From Microbacterium arabinogalactanolyticum (lineage in GTDB: Bacteria > Actinomycetota > Actinomycetes > Actinomycetales > Microbacteriaceae): a DNA stretch of 64,000 nucleotides. A model generated the notes under the pieces. The model was not told where the DNA came from. It worked only from the letters and a program-made list of their open reading frames with translations, and ran no database searches. A program made the position numbers and the translations under genes. This document shows, piece after piece, positions 25,019-36,408 of this stretch (within the stretch, counting starts at the first letter, position 1; each line of letters starts with the position of its first letter). The stretch is taken from contig NZ_BRZC01000007.1 in the NCBI RefSeq assembly GCF_030268005.1, positions 124,001 to 188,000 of the forward strand. The letters are read 5' to 3'.

Positions 25019-25660
25019 TCACTCGGGTGATGACGTCCAGACCGCCCGGATGCCGTCGACGACGACGGATTCGGCATCCCGGACACCGAGTCCGGTCAGA
25101 GCCGTGGCGAAGCTGTCGACGGCGTTCTGCGCCGAGTAGTCCGTGAGGAACCGCGCGATCGCGAGCTCCCCGGACACGAGCAGCTGCAGGAACAGCGTGG
25201 CCTGCGCCGGCGGCATCCGCAGTTCACCGCCCTCGCGGGAGAGGTGATCGGCGAGGAAGCCCGCGACGACGTCGCGCGAGGTGACGTAGCCGCGCCGCGC
25301 GATCTCGACGGGCACGGAGCGGTCCTGATAGAGCGCAAGCCACGCGGCGGCGATCGGGTCGGCCGCTCCCGCCCGCGCGAGCCCGGCGAAGTACGCGATG
25401 CAGCCCCGCATCGCACTGTCGGGGAAGAGCCGGCGGGCATCCTCCGCGACCTGGACGGCGATCTCGTCCGCACGGTCGAACACCGCGATCGCGATGTCCT
25501 GCTTCGTCGGGAAATGGTGCCCGAGCGCGCCCTTCGTGAGCCCGAGCCTGGCGGCGATCCGCGACAACGATGCGGCGGCGTAGCCGCATTCGATCATCTC
25601 CTCGCTGGCGGCGGTCAGCAGGCGCAGTCGAGTACGGTGTGCGGGGGAATCGGGGAGCAC
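25019..25660 (-). CDS. TetR-family transcriptional regulator
   Basis: 213 residues. The N-terminal helix-turn-helix (about 10-55) reads LLTAASEEMIECGYAAASLSRIAARLG in outline with recognition helix LTKGALGHHFPTKQDI. The C-terminal ligand domain resembles, distantly, actinobacterial butyrolactone-receptor-like repressors. The start is GTG 25660. It sits upstream of metQNI on the same strand with palindromes between, so it may regulate methionine transport; the ligand is unknown. Confidence 0.87.
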   Translation of the reverse strand: MLPDSPAHRTRLRLLTAASEEMIECGYAAASLSRIAARLGLTKGALGHHFPTKQDIAIAVFDRADEIAVQVAEDARRLFPDSAMRGCIAYFAGLARAGAADPIAAAWLALYQDRSVPVEIARRGYVTSRDVVAGFLADHLSREGGELRMPPAQATLFLQLLVSGELAIARFLTDYSAQNAVDSFATALTGLGVRDAESVVVDGIRAVWTSSPE

Positions 25661-25697
25661 CCATCCACCATAGGGCGCGAGAGCGCCGCGGTGCAGG

Positions 25698-27521
<1,824 letters not shown>

Positions 27522-27596
27522 GTCGTCTTCCAGGGTAGTCGTGCGGGCCTGTCGCGCTTTGCGGCCTTCCAGGCCGCCTCCATAATGGAGTGCACC

Positions 27597-27612
27597 ATGT
27601 GAACGTACACAT
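27597..27612. promoter_or_regulatory. LacI-type operator of the regulator gene
   Basis: ATGTGAACGTACACAT, centred on CG, shares TGTGAACGxxCACA with the site at 28734. It lies 11 bases after a CATAAT -10 box (27581-27586) and before GTG 27631, suggesting autorepression. Confidence 0.65.
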
Positions 27613-27630
27613 CGAGGGGGTCGAGGCACC

Positions 27631-28635
27631 GTGGACCGCGTCCGGGCACCGAACATCCGCGATGTCGCGCGCCTGGCCGGAGTCTCGTACCAGACGGTCT
27701 CCCGGGTGCTGAACGACTCCCCCAACATCCGCTCGGCGACCAGGGATCGCGTGCTGGCCGCGATCGACGAGCTCGGCTACCGCCCGAACCAGGCCGCGCG
27801 CACGCTCGTGACCAGCCGATCGCGCATCATCGGAGTGCTCACCTCGATGTCGGTGCACTACGGTCCGACGACCGCGATCAACGCGCTCGAGGTCTCGGCA
27901 CGCGAAGCCGGGTACCGCATCAGCCTGACCACGCTGGCCACGGGAGACGACGCCTCGATCCGCGGCAGCCTGGACTTCCTGATGTCGCAGGGCATCGAGG
28001 CGCTCGTCGTGATCGCACCCCAGGAGCGCATCATCCAGGCCCTCGCGGACGCATCGATGAGCATCCCCACGATCACGCTCGACACCAGCGGGCGCGCGAA
28101 CGCGCACAGCGTCGGCGTCGATCAGGTCACGGGCGCCCGCCTGGCCACGCAGCACCTGATCGACCTCGGCCACACCGACATCGTGCACATCGCCGGTCCT
28201 CGCGACTGGATCGAGGCGGATGCCAGGATGCAGGGCTACCTGCAGGCCCTCTCAGACGCCGATCTTCGCACCCGGGCGCCCATCCTCGGCGACTGGAGCG
28301 CGTCCTTCGGGTACTACGCGGGTCGCGAGCTGCTGCGCTACCGGGATTTCACGGCGGTCTTCGCGGGCAACGACCAGATGGCACTCGGGTTCCTGCACGC
28401 CTGCCGGGAGATGGGCATCGACGCTCCGGGCGAGATGAGCGTGGTCGGCTTCGACGACATCCCCGAGGCCGCGCACTTCGCCCCGCCGCTCACCACCGTG
28501 CGCCAGGACTTCGCCGAGATCGGCCGTCGCGCCATGTCGATGCTGCTCGCCCTGATCGACGGCGGGGATGCCGAGCAGGCACGGGTCCTCCCCGAACTCG
28601 TGCTGCGCGCGTCGACGGCGCCCGCGCCGCGCTGA
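27631..28635 (+). CDS. LacI-family regulator of the sugar ABC operon
   Basis: 334 residues: helix-turn-helix NIRDVARLAGVSYQTVSRVLN at the N-terminus with hinge YRPNQAARTL, then a periplasmic-binding-protein-like effector domain (IIGVLTSMS; AGPRDWIEADAR; FAGNDQMALGFLHA; VVGFDDIPEAAHF). It probably binds a monosaccharide and releases the operators at 27597 and 28734. GTG 27631 is used. The sugar transport operon starts about 165 bases downstream. Confidence 0.93.
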   Translation: MDRVRAPNIRDVARLAGVSYQTVSRVLNDSPNIRSATRDRVLAAIDELGYRPNQAARTLVTSRSRIIGVLTSMSVHYGPTTAINALEVSAREAGYRISLTTLATGDDASIRGSLDFLMSQGIEALVVIAPQERIIQALADASMSIPTITLDTSGRANAHSVGVDQVTGARLATQHLIDLGHTDIVHIAGPRDWIEADARMQGYLQALSDADLRTRAPILGDWSASFGYYAGRELLRYRDFTAVFAGNDQMALGFLHACREMGIDAPGEMSVVGFDDIPEAAHFAPPLTTVRQDFAEIGRRAMSMLLALIDGGDAEQARVLPELVLRASTAPAPR

Positions 28636-28692
28636 CCCCGGGCCGGACGGGCGTCGATCATCACGAATCGGTAACCGCTCCGTACCCGGCCG

Positions 28693-28723
28693 TTGACAGA
28701 TGTGACCGTTTCGCATGTATCAT
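28693..28723 (+). promoter_or_regulatory. Promoter of the sugar ABC operon
   Basis: TTGACA at 28693-28698 and TATCAT at 28718-28723 form a sigma-70-type promoter with a somewhat long 19-base spacer. The LacI operator begins ten bases further on. Confidence 0.6.
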
Positions 28724-28733
28724 CGAGCACACG

Positions 28734-28749
28734 TTGTGAACGGTCACAA
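28734..28749. promoter_or_regulatory. LacI-type operator of the sugar ABC operon
   Basis: TTGTGA-ACGG-TCACAA has perfect 6-bp arms and lies just after the -10 box, where bound repressor would block transcription. It matches the site in front of the adjacent lacI gene. Confidence 0.75.
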
Positions 28750-28800
28750 ATGAGAGCACGGCCTGAAAGAGGCCACCCGCAAGACGATGGAGTCCCGAAG

Positions 28801-29313
28801 ATGCCGCATCCCTCAGCCCCGCAGGATCGGGCTGACGCCGCCGTGGCGCAGGTGCTCATCGCCCGCACCCGCGAACAGCTCTGCGAGGCGTGTGCCACGG
28901 CATCCGCCCTGCCCTCCCCCGCCGCGGTGTCCGCACGCGTCGACGGCACGGACCTGTTCGTGATCACGCCCGACGCCGCGGACCTGTCCTCCGTCGGCCC
29001 GTCGCAGACCTCCGTCTTCGGCATCGACGGCCGCATCGTGAGCGCGCCGTGGGACCGCCGCACGGCCCCCTCCTCCGCATCCTCCGAGCACGCCGGCATC
29101 CACCGGGCGGGCGCAGGACGCTCCGCGGCCTCCTGCGCCGGCCGCATCGTGCACGCACCGACTCCCGCGGCGGCCCTCCGGGCCATCGCGGAACCGGCGG
29201 GCTCCCCGCCCGCCGACCGGGCCCACCCGGGCTCCCGCACCTCCCTTCCCCCCGGGAAGGTCGGCGAAACGCACCACACAACCGATCCACACCACACAAG
29301 GAGCACACAGTGA
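28801..29313 (+). CDS. Truncated class II aldolase/adducin-like protein
   Basis: 170 residues against about 210-230 for FucA/AraD enzymes. Residues 43-57 ([15 protein letters not shown]), 71-81 ([11 protein letters not shown]), 94-101 (SSEHAGIH) and 115-131 ([17 protein letters not shown]) follow the order of the class II aldolase fold. The zinc motif HxH is reduced to VHAP, the third zinc His region is missing, and the last 40 residues look unrelated. GGAG lies eight bases before ATG 28801, and its stop overlaps the chvE GTG by four bases, so it seems translated. It is either a decaying sugar-phosphate aldolase/epimerase or a small protein derived from one. Confidence 0.55.
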   Translation: MPHPSAPQDRADAAVAQVLIARTREQLCEACATASALPSPAAVSARVDGTDLFVITPDAADLSSVGPSQTSVFGIDGRIVSAPWDRRTAPSSASSEHAGIHRAGAGRSAASCAGRIVHAPTPAAALRAIAEPAGSPPADRAHPGSRTSLPPGKVGETHHTTDPHHTRSTQ

Positions 29314-30431
29314 AGATGAAGACGTCTCTCGCGCTCGTCGGCATCGCCGCCACGGCCGCACTCGTCCTGGCCGGCTGCAGCGGCACCCGCGGCGGCGACG
29401 CCCCCGCGGCGGGCGGCGACAAGGCGGCATCCGACTTCACCGTCGGCGTCGCGATGCCCACCCAGCAGTCCGAGCGCTGGATCGCCGACGGCAACAACGT
29501 CAAGAAGACCCTCGAGGACATGGGCTACAAGGTCGATCTGCAGTACGCGAACGACGACATCCCGACTCAGGTCTCCCAGATCGAGAACATGATCTCCACG
29601 GGCGCGGACGCCCTGATCGTGGCATCCATCGACGGCACCACGCTCACCGACGTGCTGCAGCAGGCAGCCGACGACAAGATCCCGGTGATCGCGTACGACC
29701 GCCTGATCAACGGCACGAAGAACGTGGACTACTACACGACCTTCGACAACTACCAGGTGGGCGTGCAGCAGGCGACCAGCCTGCTCACCGGCCTGGGCGT
29801 GCTCGACGAGAACGGCAAGGACACCGGCGTGACCGGCCCCCTGAACGTCGAGCTGTTCGCCGGCAGCCCCGACGACAACAACGCGACGTTCTTCTGGAAC
29901 GGCGCCATGGACACCCTCAAGCCGTACCTGGACAAGGGCGTGCTGAAGGTGCCGTCGGGTCAGACCAGCTTCGAGCAGGCCGCGATCCTGCGCTGGCTGC
30001 CCGAGACCGCCCAGAAGCGCATGGAGAACATCCTCACCGTCATCGGCGGCACCAAGCTCGACGGCGTGCTCTCGCCCTATGACGGCCTCTCGATCGGCAT
30101 CATCTCGGCGCTCACCTCCGGCGGATACTCCGCCTCCGCTCTGCCGGTGATCACGGGCCAGGACGCCGAGGCCGGCAGCGTCAAGTCGATCGTCGCCGGT
30201 GAGCAGTACTCGACGATCTTCAAGGACACCCGCGAGCTGGGCAAGCGCGCCGCGCAGATGGTGGATGACATCCTCAAGGGCAAGAAGCCCGAGGTGAACG
30301 ACACCAAGACCTACGACAACACGGTCAAGGTCGTGCCGTCGTACCTGCTGAAGTCCGTCATCGTCACCAAGGACAACTACAAGAAGGTCCTGATCGACAG
30401 CGGCTACTACACCGAGGGCGACCTCAAGTGA
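29310..30431 (+). CDS. chvE: Sugar-binding lipoprotein of a CUT2 ABC transporter
   Basis: 373 residues with a lipoprotein signal (lipobox LAGC, lipidated C23). The mature domain matches the ChvE/multiple-monosaccharide-binding family: [56 protein letters not shown] and VITGQDAE. It binds pentoses or hexoses such as arabinose, xylose or galactose outside the membrane. GTG 29310 has AAGGAG six bases upstream and overlaps the previous stop; ATG 29316 is an alternative. A strong stem-loop follows the stop. Confidence 0.93.
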   Translation: MKMKTSLALVGIAATAALVLAGCSGTRGGDAPAAGGDKAASDFTVGVAMPTQQSERWIADGNNVKKTLEDMGYKVDLQYANDDIPTQVSQIENMISTGADALIVASIDGTTLTDVLQQAADDKIPVIAYDRLINGTKNVDYYTTFDNYQVGVQQATSLLTGLGVLDENGKDTGVTGPLNVELFAGSPDDNNATFFWNGAMDTLKPYLDKGVLKVPSGQTSFEQAAILRWLPETAQKRMENILTVIGGTKLDGVLSPYDGLSIGIISALTSGGYSASALPVITGQDAEAGSVKSIVAGEQYSTIFKDTRELGKRAAQMVDDILKGKKPEVNDTKTYDNTVKVVPSYLLKSVIVTKDNYKKVLIDSGYYTEGDLK

Positions 30432-30437
30432 CCGCCA

Positions 30438-30472
30438 GGGGTGGGGCCCGCCCTCGCGGCGGGCCCCACCCC
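30438..30472 (+). terminator. Intra-operon stem-loop between chvE and mmsA
   Basis: A perfect 15-bp GC-rich stem (GGGGTGGGGCCCGCC) with loop CTCGC starts six bases after the chvE stop. It probably stabilises the binding-protein mRNA and reduces expression of the downstream transport genes. Confidence 0.8.
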
Positions 30473-30504
30473 GGCATTCCTCAGGCAGAAGGGAGGAGAA
30501 ACGC

Positions 30505-32035
<1,531 letters not shown>

Positions 32036-32049
<14 letters not shown>

Positions 32050-33250
32050 CGAGACCGCACCCCGGACGAACGAGGTGCTCTCCCAGCTGACCTCGCGGAT
32101 GCGTCAGATCGGCATCTTCCTGGCGCTGATCGCCATCGTCGTGTTCTTCCAGGTCGTCACCGGCGGCAAGCTGCTCACCGCGGGCAACGTCGCCAACATC
32201 ATCGTCCAGAACAGCTACATCCTGATCCTCGCGATCGGCATGGTGATGATCATCATCGCCGGGCACATCGATCTGTCGGTCGGCTCGGTCGCCGCGTTCG
32301 TCGGCGCCATGTCGGGTGTGATGGTCGTGCACTGGGGCTGGCCCTGGTGGCTCGGCATCATCGCCTCGCTGCTGGTGGGCGCCCTGGTGGGCGCCTGGCA
32401 GGGCTTCTGGGTCGCCGTCGTCGGCATCCCCGCGTTCATCGTCACCCTGGCGGGAATGCTGCTGTTCCGGGGCCTGACGCAGATGGTGCTCGGCAACACC
32501 CAGATCACACCGTTCCCGAGCGAGTACCGTCTGCTCGGCGGCGGGTACCTGTTCCCGCAGCTGTTCCCCGCCTCCACCTCGCCGGTGGAGTGGATCACCT
32601 TCGGGCTGGGGGTCGTGACCCTGGTGCTGTTCGTCGGCTACGAGCTCGGCGAGCGGTCGAAGCAGGCGAAGATGGGGCTGGAGACCGAGGCGCGCACCTG
32701 GTTCCTGGTGCGCCTGATCGGCGGCGTCGCCCTGATCGCCTACCTCACCTACCTGCTCGGCATGGCCGACGGATCGCGCGGCACCCCTGTGGTGCTGATC
32801 GTGCTGGCGGTGCTGATCGTCGGCTACACCCTGGTGATGAGCCGCACCGTGTTCGGCCGTCACATCTACGCCATCGGCGGCAACCGTCACGCGGCCGACC
32901 TGTCCGGCATCAAGTCGCGCCGGATCGACTTCTGGCTGTTCGTGAACATGGGCGTGCTGTCGGCCCTGGCCGGCCTCGTCTTCACCGGTCGTCTGAACTC
33001 CGCCGGTCCCGGCGCGGGCAACCTGTTCGAGCTGGATGCGATCGCCGCGGCCTTCATCGGCGGCGCGGCCGTGCAGGGCGGCGTCGGCCGCATCGTCGGC
33101 GCGATCACCGGTGGCCTGATCATGGGCGTGCTCAACAACGGCATGTCGCTGATGGGCGTCGGCACCGACTCCCAGCAGTTCATCAAGGGCATGGTGCTGC
33201 TGCTGGCCGTGGCCTTCGACGTGTGGAACAAGCGCCGCCAGCGCGCCTGA
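32036..33250 (+). CDS. mmsB: Multiple monosaccharide ABC transporter permease
   Basis: 404 residues with about ten to eleven membrane helices, the GguB/XylH-type CUT2 permease. Recognisable blocks are [40 protein letters not shown], and the C-terminal [28 protein letters not shown] region in outline. A longer central insertion (about 180-235, [17 protein letters not shown]) is typical of the MmsB branch. It starts within mmsA and ends the operon before a strong terminator. Confidence 0.94.
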
Positions 33251-33268
33251 CGCGCGGGAGACGCTCAG

Positions 33269-33303
33269 GGGCCCGGTGGATCGTGACGCGATCCACCGGG
33301 CCC
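33269..33303. terminator. Bidirectional terminator between mmsB and the second lacI
   Basis: A perfect 15-bp stem (GGGCCCGGTGGATCG) with loop TGACG lies between convergent genes. Confidence 0.85.
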
Positions 33304-33322
33304 TCGGCGTCGAGTCGCCGTC

Positions 33323-34318
33323 TCAGGCGGGGCGAGCGGACGCCGGCCGCGAGGACGTCCGCACCACCAGCTGCGGCTCCAGCACGGTCCTCGACGCGGC
33401 GCGGCTCGGGTCGGCGATGCGCTCCAGCACGGATTCCAGAGCCACCCGGCCGGTCTCCTCGAACGGCTGCCGCACGGTGGTCAGCTGCAGCGCTTCGGCC
33501 AGCTCGCCGTCGTCGTAGCCGGTCACGGTCGTGCCGGCGAGCTCCGGGATGCTCGTGATCTCCTTCAGCACGGCGGCGGCCAGCCGGTCATGATTCGCCG
33601 CGAACGCGGTCACGCCCTTCGCCGCCGCAGAGCGCAGGGCCTCCGCCTCGACACGGTCGGGCCCGGCGGATGCCACCGGCAGGAGCTGCAGATGCTCGGC
33701 CATCCCGTCCGCGCGCAGCATCCCGGCCGAAACATACCCCTGCGAGCGCTGCACCTCGTGCACGAACGCCACCCGGCGATGTCCCAGCCCGTGCAGGTGG
33801 GCGCCGAGCATCCGCCCGCCGGCGAGGTCGTCGACGAGCACCGACGACGCGCCCGATCGCGCCGGTCTCACGATGTCGACGAAGGCCAGGGGCAGGCGCG
33901 CGGCACGACTGGCGCGCAGCGCCGCACCGCCGAGCGGCACGCCCATCATGATCAGACCCGCGACATCCGCCCGCGCAGGCAGCGATTCCAGCAGTGGGGC
34001 CGTGGCACTCGCGGCGGAGTCGAGGTCGTAGGGCACGAGGTCGACGGCCGCGGAGCGGGCGCGACGCAGCATGCCCGCCAGCCGGCGCAGATAGGTCGGG
34101 TAGCTGGTGTACGGCGCCGCGACCGCGATCCTGGATACGCCGGAGCGCCCGTCCGAGGTCATCCGGTATCCGAGCGCGGCCGCCGCGGCGACGATGCGCT
34201 CCCGCGTCTCGGCGCGCACCCGATGCGGCGTGTTCACCGCGAGCGAGACGGTCGAGATGCTGACCCCGGCGCGCTCGGCGACGTCGTAGATGGTGGCCTT
34301 GGCGGGTGTCTGGCTCAT
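33323..34318 (-). CDS. LacI-family regulator of the esterase/MFS genes
   Basis: 331 residues: helix-turn-helix TIYDVAERAGVSISTVSLAVN near the N-terminus and an effector domain (IAVAAPYTSYPTYLRRL; VDDLAGGRMLGAHLHGLGH; FAANHDRLAAAVLKE; VTGYDDGELAEA). ATG 34318 begins the family sequence; the open frame extends upstream without homology. It is divergent from the esterase gene at 34388 across a 16-bp palindrome, so it probably controls that operon and itself. Confidence 0.91.
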   Translation of the reverse strand: MSQTPAKATIYDVAERAGVSISTVSLAVNTPHRVRAETRERIVAAAAALGYRMTSDGRSGVSRIAVAAPYTSYPTYLRRLAGMLRRARSAAVDLVPYDLDSAASATAPLLESLPARADVAGLIMMGVPLGGAALRASRAARLPLAFVDIVRPARSGASSVLVDDLAGGRMLGAHLHGLGHRRVAFVHEVQRSQGYVSAGMLRADGMAEHLQLLPVASAGPDRVEAEALRSAAAKGVTAFAANHDRLAAAVLKEITSIPELAGTTVTGYDDGELAEALQLTTVRQPFEETGRVALESVLERIADPSRAASRTVLEPQLVVRTSSRPASARPA

Positions 34319-34333
34319 GCGCGGCTCCGGTTC

Positions 34334-34349
34334 ATCGAAGTGCTTCGAT
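34334..34349. promoter_or_regulatory. Operator palindrome between lacI and esterase genes
   Basis: ATCGAAG-TG-CTTCGAT has perfect 7-bp arms. It lies just upstream of a possible -10 (GACAAT, 34354-34359) of the rightward operon and in the leader of the leftward lacI. Confidence 0.65.
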
Positions 34350-34387
34350 CCCGGACAATCGTTGCACAGCACCAGAGAGGATGCCCG

Positions 34388-35425
34388 ATGTCATTCACGA
34401 AGAAGGACTTCCACCGCCCGCAGCTGGACTCCGCGGTCGCCGCGTTCGAGGCGCGCATCGCTCCCCTGCTGGCCCGCGAGCCCCGCTCGGCGGCGGGGCG
34501 ACGCAAGGTGGCGCAGGAGAACGATGACCGCATGTCGGCGGCGCTGGGCATCACGCCGCGCTCCACGGCGAGCGCGGATCACGTGGTCGAGGTCTCGGGT
34601 CATCCGGATGTGCGCGTGCGCGTGTACTGGCCGGATGAGTCCCCCGCGGAGGCGGGTGACGGCCTCCCCGCGATGCTGTACTTCTACGGCGGCGGCTTCA
34701 CCATCGCCGGCGTCGACTGGGTCTCGTGGGATGCGCGGTTCCGCGATCGCGCGCACGACTCCGGGACGGTCATCGTCGCCGTCGACTACTCGCACGCCCC
34801 CGAAGTGCGGTTCCCGGCTCAGCCCGAGCAGGGCTGGGCCGCGCTGGAATGGCTGTTCGCGCACGCCGAGGGGCTCGGCATCGACGCGGAGCGCGTGGCG
34901 ATCGGCGGGGCCTCGTCCGGCGGGAACATCGCCGCGGCTGTCACGATCATGAACCGCGAGCGCAACGGGCGCCCGCTCCGGCTCCAGCTGCTGGAGAACC
35001 CCGCCCTCGATCTGACGATGGGCCACGCCGACATGCGCGGGATCTCGCCAGGGATGCCCGGTGTGATCGTGCGCCGGGTGGGGCGGATGCTGGTGCGGCA
35101 GTACGTGGGGCGCGGCCGCCGGACCGCTCGAGACCCGCACGTCTCCCCGCTGCTGGCCGCCTCGCACGCCGGGCTTCCTCCCGCCTGGATCTGCACGTGC
35201 GAGCTCGATCCGCTGCGCGGCGACGGCGAGGCCTATGCCCGCGCACTGTCCGCGGCGGGCGTGCCGGTCACCGCCGTGCGCTTCATCGGCCAGACGCACA
35301 CCTCGCTGGGTGCGACCGGCCACGTGCAGGCCGCCGACAGCGCGCATCGCGCGATCGTCGCCGAGCTGCGCGCGCTGCACGGCGCTGCGGTCATGAGCAC
35401 GGCCGAGACCCCGGTCGGGAGCTGA
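34388..35425 (+). CDS. Alpha/beta hydrolase, HSL-family esterase (YGGG variant)
   Basis: 345 residues of the hormone-sensitive-lipase esterase family. The nucleophile elbow is GGASSGGN, the acid is in ELDPLRGDG, and the His is in GQTHTSLG. The oxyanion motif, normally HGGG, reads YFYGGGF. YSHAPEVRFPAQPEQGWAALEWL is family-typical. ATG 34388 has AGAGGA seven bases upstream. A second esterase follows after five bases, then an MFS transporter, suggesting uptake and hydrolysis of an acylated or ester compound. Confidence 0.87.
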   Translation: MSFTKKDFHRPQLDSAVAAFEARIAPLLAREPRSAAGRRKVAQENDDRMSAALGITPRSTASADHVVEVSGHPDVRVRVYWPDESPAEAGDGLPAMLYFYGGGFTIAGVDWVSWDARFRDRAHDSGTVIVAVDYSHAPEVRFPAQPEQGWAALEWLFAHAEGLGIDAERVAIGGASSGGNIAAAVTIMNRERNGRPLRLQLLENPALDLTMGHADMRGISPGMPGVIVRRVGRMLVRQYVGRGRRTARDPHVSPLLAASHAGLPPAWICTCELDPLRGDGEAYARALSAAGVPVTAVRFIGQTHTSLGATGHVQAADSAHRAIVAELRALHGAAVMSTAETPVGS

Positions 35426-35429
35426 GCAG

Positions 35430-36401
35430 GTGACGGAGCAGGATGCCCCTGGGGCGGCGCTCGCGCCCGAGATCCGCGCCTGGGCACAGCGCGTCGGGGA
35501 GATGGCGGCCGGACTGCCGGTCTCGGATGCCGAGGAGGGGTTCGCGCCCCGCCGCCTCGCCGCGCGGATGCTGAGCGACGTGCTCGCCGAGGAGTTCGCC
35601 CTGCCCGTCCCCGACGGCGTGAGGATCAGCGAACTCCCCCTGCGCGGCGGTGACGGCGTGCTGCGCGCCCGCCGCTTCCGAAGCGCGAGTGCGCGCGGTC
35701 CCCAGCCGACGATGCTCTGGTGCCACGGCGGCGGCTTCTTCGGCGGCACGATCGACGAGATCCTGAACGACCGGATCTCCGCCGCGCTCGCCCTGGCCTC
35801 CGGTGTGCAGATCTTCTCCCTGGAGTACCGTCTCGCCCCCGAGCATCCGTTCCCGGCACCCGTCGATGACGCGGTCGAGGCGCTGCGCGACCTTCGGGCG
35901 CGCTGGATCGAGCTCGAGGTGGCACCTGATCGCCTGGGCGTCGGCGGCAACTCGGCCGGTGCCACCATCGCCGCCACCGCCGCCCGCTGGCTGTGCGCGG
36001 AAGGTGAACAGGTGCACCATCAGGCGCTCGAGGTGCTCCCCGCCGCCCTGTATCCGTACGGCGACTCGGCGACCCGGTACGGGCGGGGCTTCGGCCTCGA
36101 CGACGTGGCGGATCTCGCCGATGTCTACCGCGGCGGCGCACCGTTGACCGAGGCATCCCCCCTGGATGCACCCGATCTGCGCGGGCTGCCGCCCGCCCTG
36201 CTGCTCGTGGCCGAGTTCGACCCGCTGCGCGACGGCGCTCTCGCCTACGCGGAGCGGCTGCGCGCCGTGGACGTGCCGGTGACGGTGCACGTCGGCGCCG
36301 GCCACGTGCACGGCTCGCCCGGCCTCACCGCCGGCTGGCAGGGAGCTCGCGACTGGCAGGACGCCTTCGCCGCCGGGCTCGCTCTGGCCTACCACCCCTG
36401 A
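35430..36401 (+). CDS. Alpha/beta hydrolase, HSL-family esterase
   Basis: 323 residues with the complete HSL signature: CHGGGFFGG (oxyanion), EYRLAPEHPFPAPVDDAVEALR, nucleophile GGNSAGATIA, acid in AEFDPLRDGALAYAERL and His in GAGHVHGS. It hydrolyses small acyl esters. The GTG at 35430 follows the previous gene by five bases. It differs clearly from its neighbour, which lacks the first His, so the pair is not a recent tandem duplication. Confidence 0.9.
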   Translation: MTEQDAPGAALAPEIRAWAQRVGEMAAGLPVSDAEEGFAPRRLAARMLSDVLAEEFALPVPDGVRISELPLRGGDGVLRARRFRSASARGPQPTMLWCHGGGFFGGTIDEILNDRISAALALASGVQIFSLEYRLAPEHPFPAPVDDAVEALRDLRARWIELEVAPDRLGVGGNSAGATIAATAARWLCAEGEQVHHQALEVLPAALYPYGDSATRYGRGFGLDDVADLADVYRGGAPLTEASPLDAPDLRGLPPALLLVAEFDPLRDGALAYAERLRAVDVPVTVHVGAGHVHGSPGLTAGWQGARDWQDAFAAGLALAYHP

Positions 36402-36408
36402 AAGGACG

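Noticed and set aside
28636..28800. Coding extension of the aldolase-like gene upstream of 28801
   Set aside because: It would run through the TTGACA promoter and the LacI operator; a good ribosome binding site supports 28801.
34388..36401. Tandem duplication of esterase genes
   Set aside because: The two proteins share only family motifs and differ in length, oxyanion motif and flanking sequence, so a recent duplication is unlikely.
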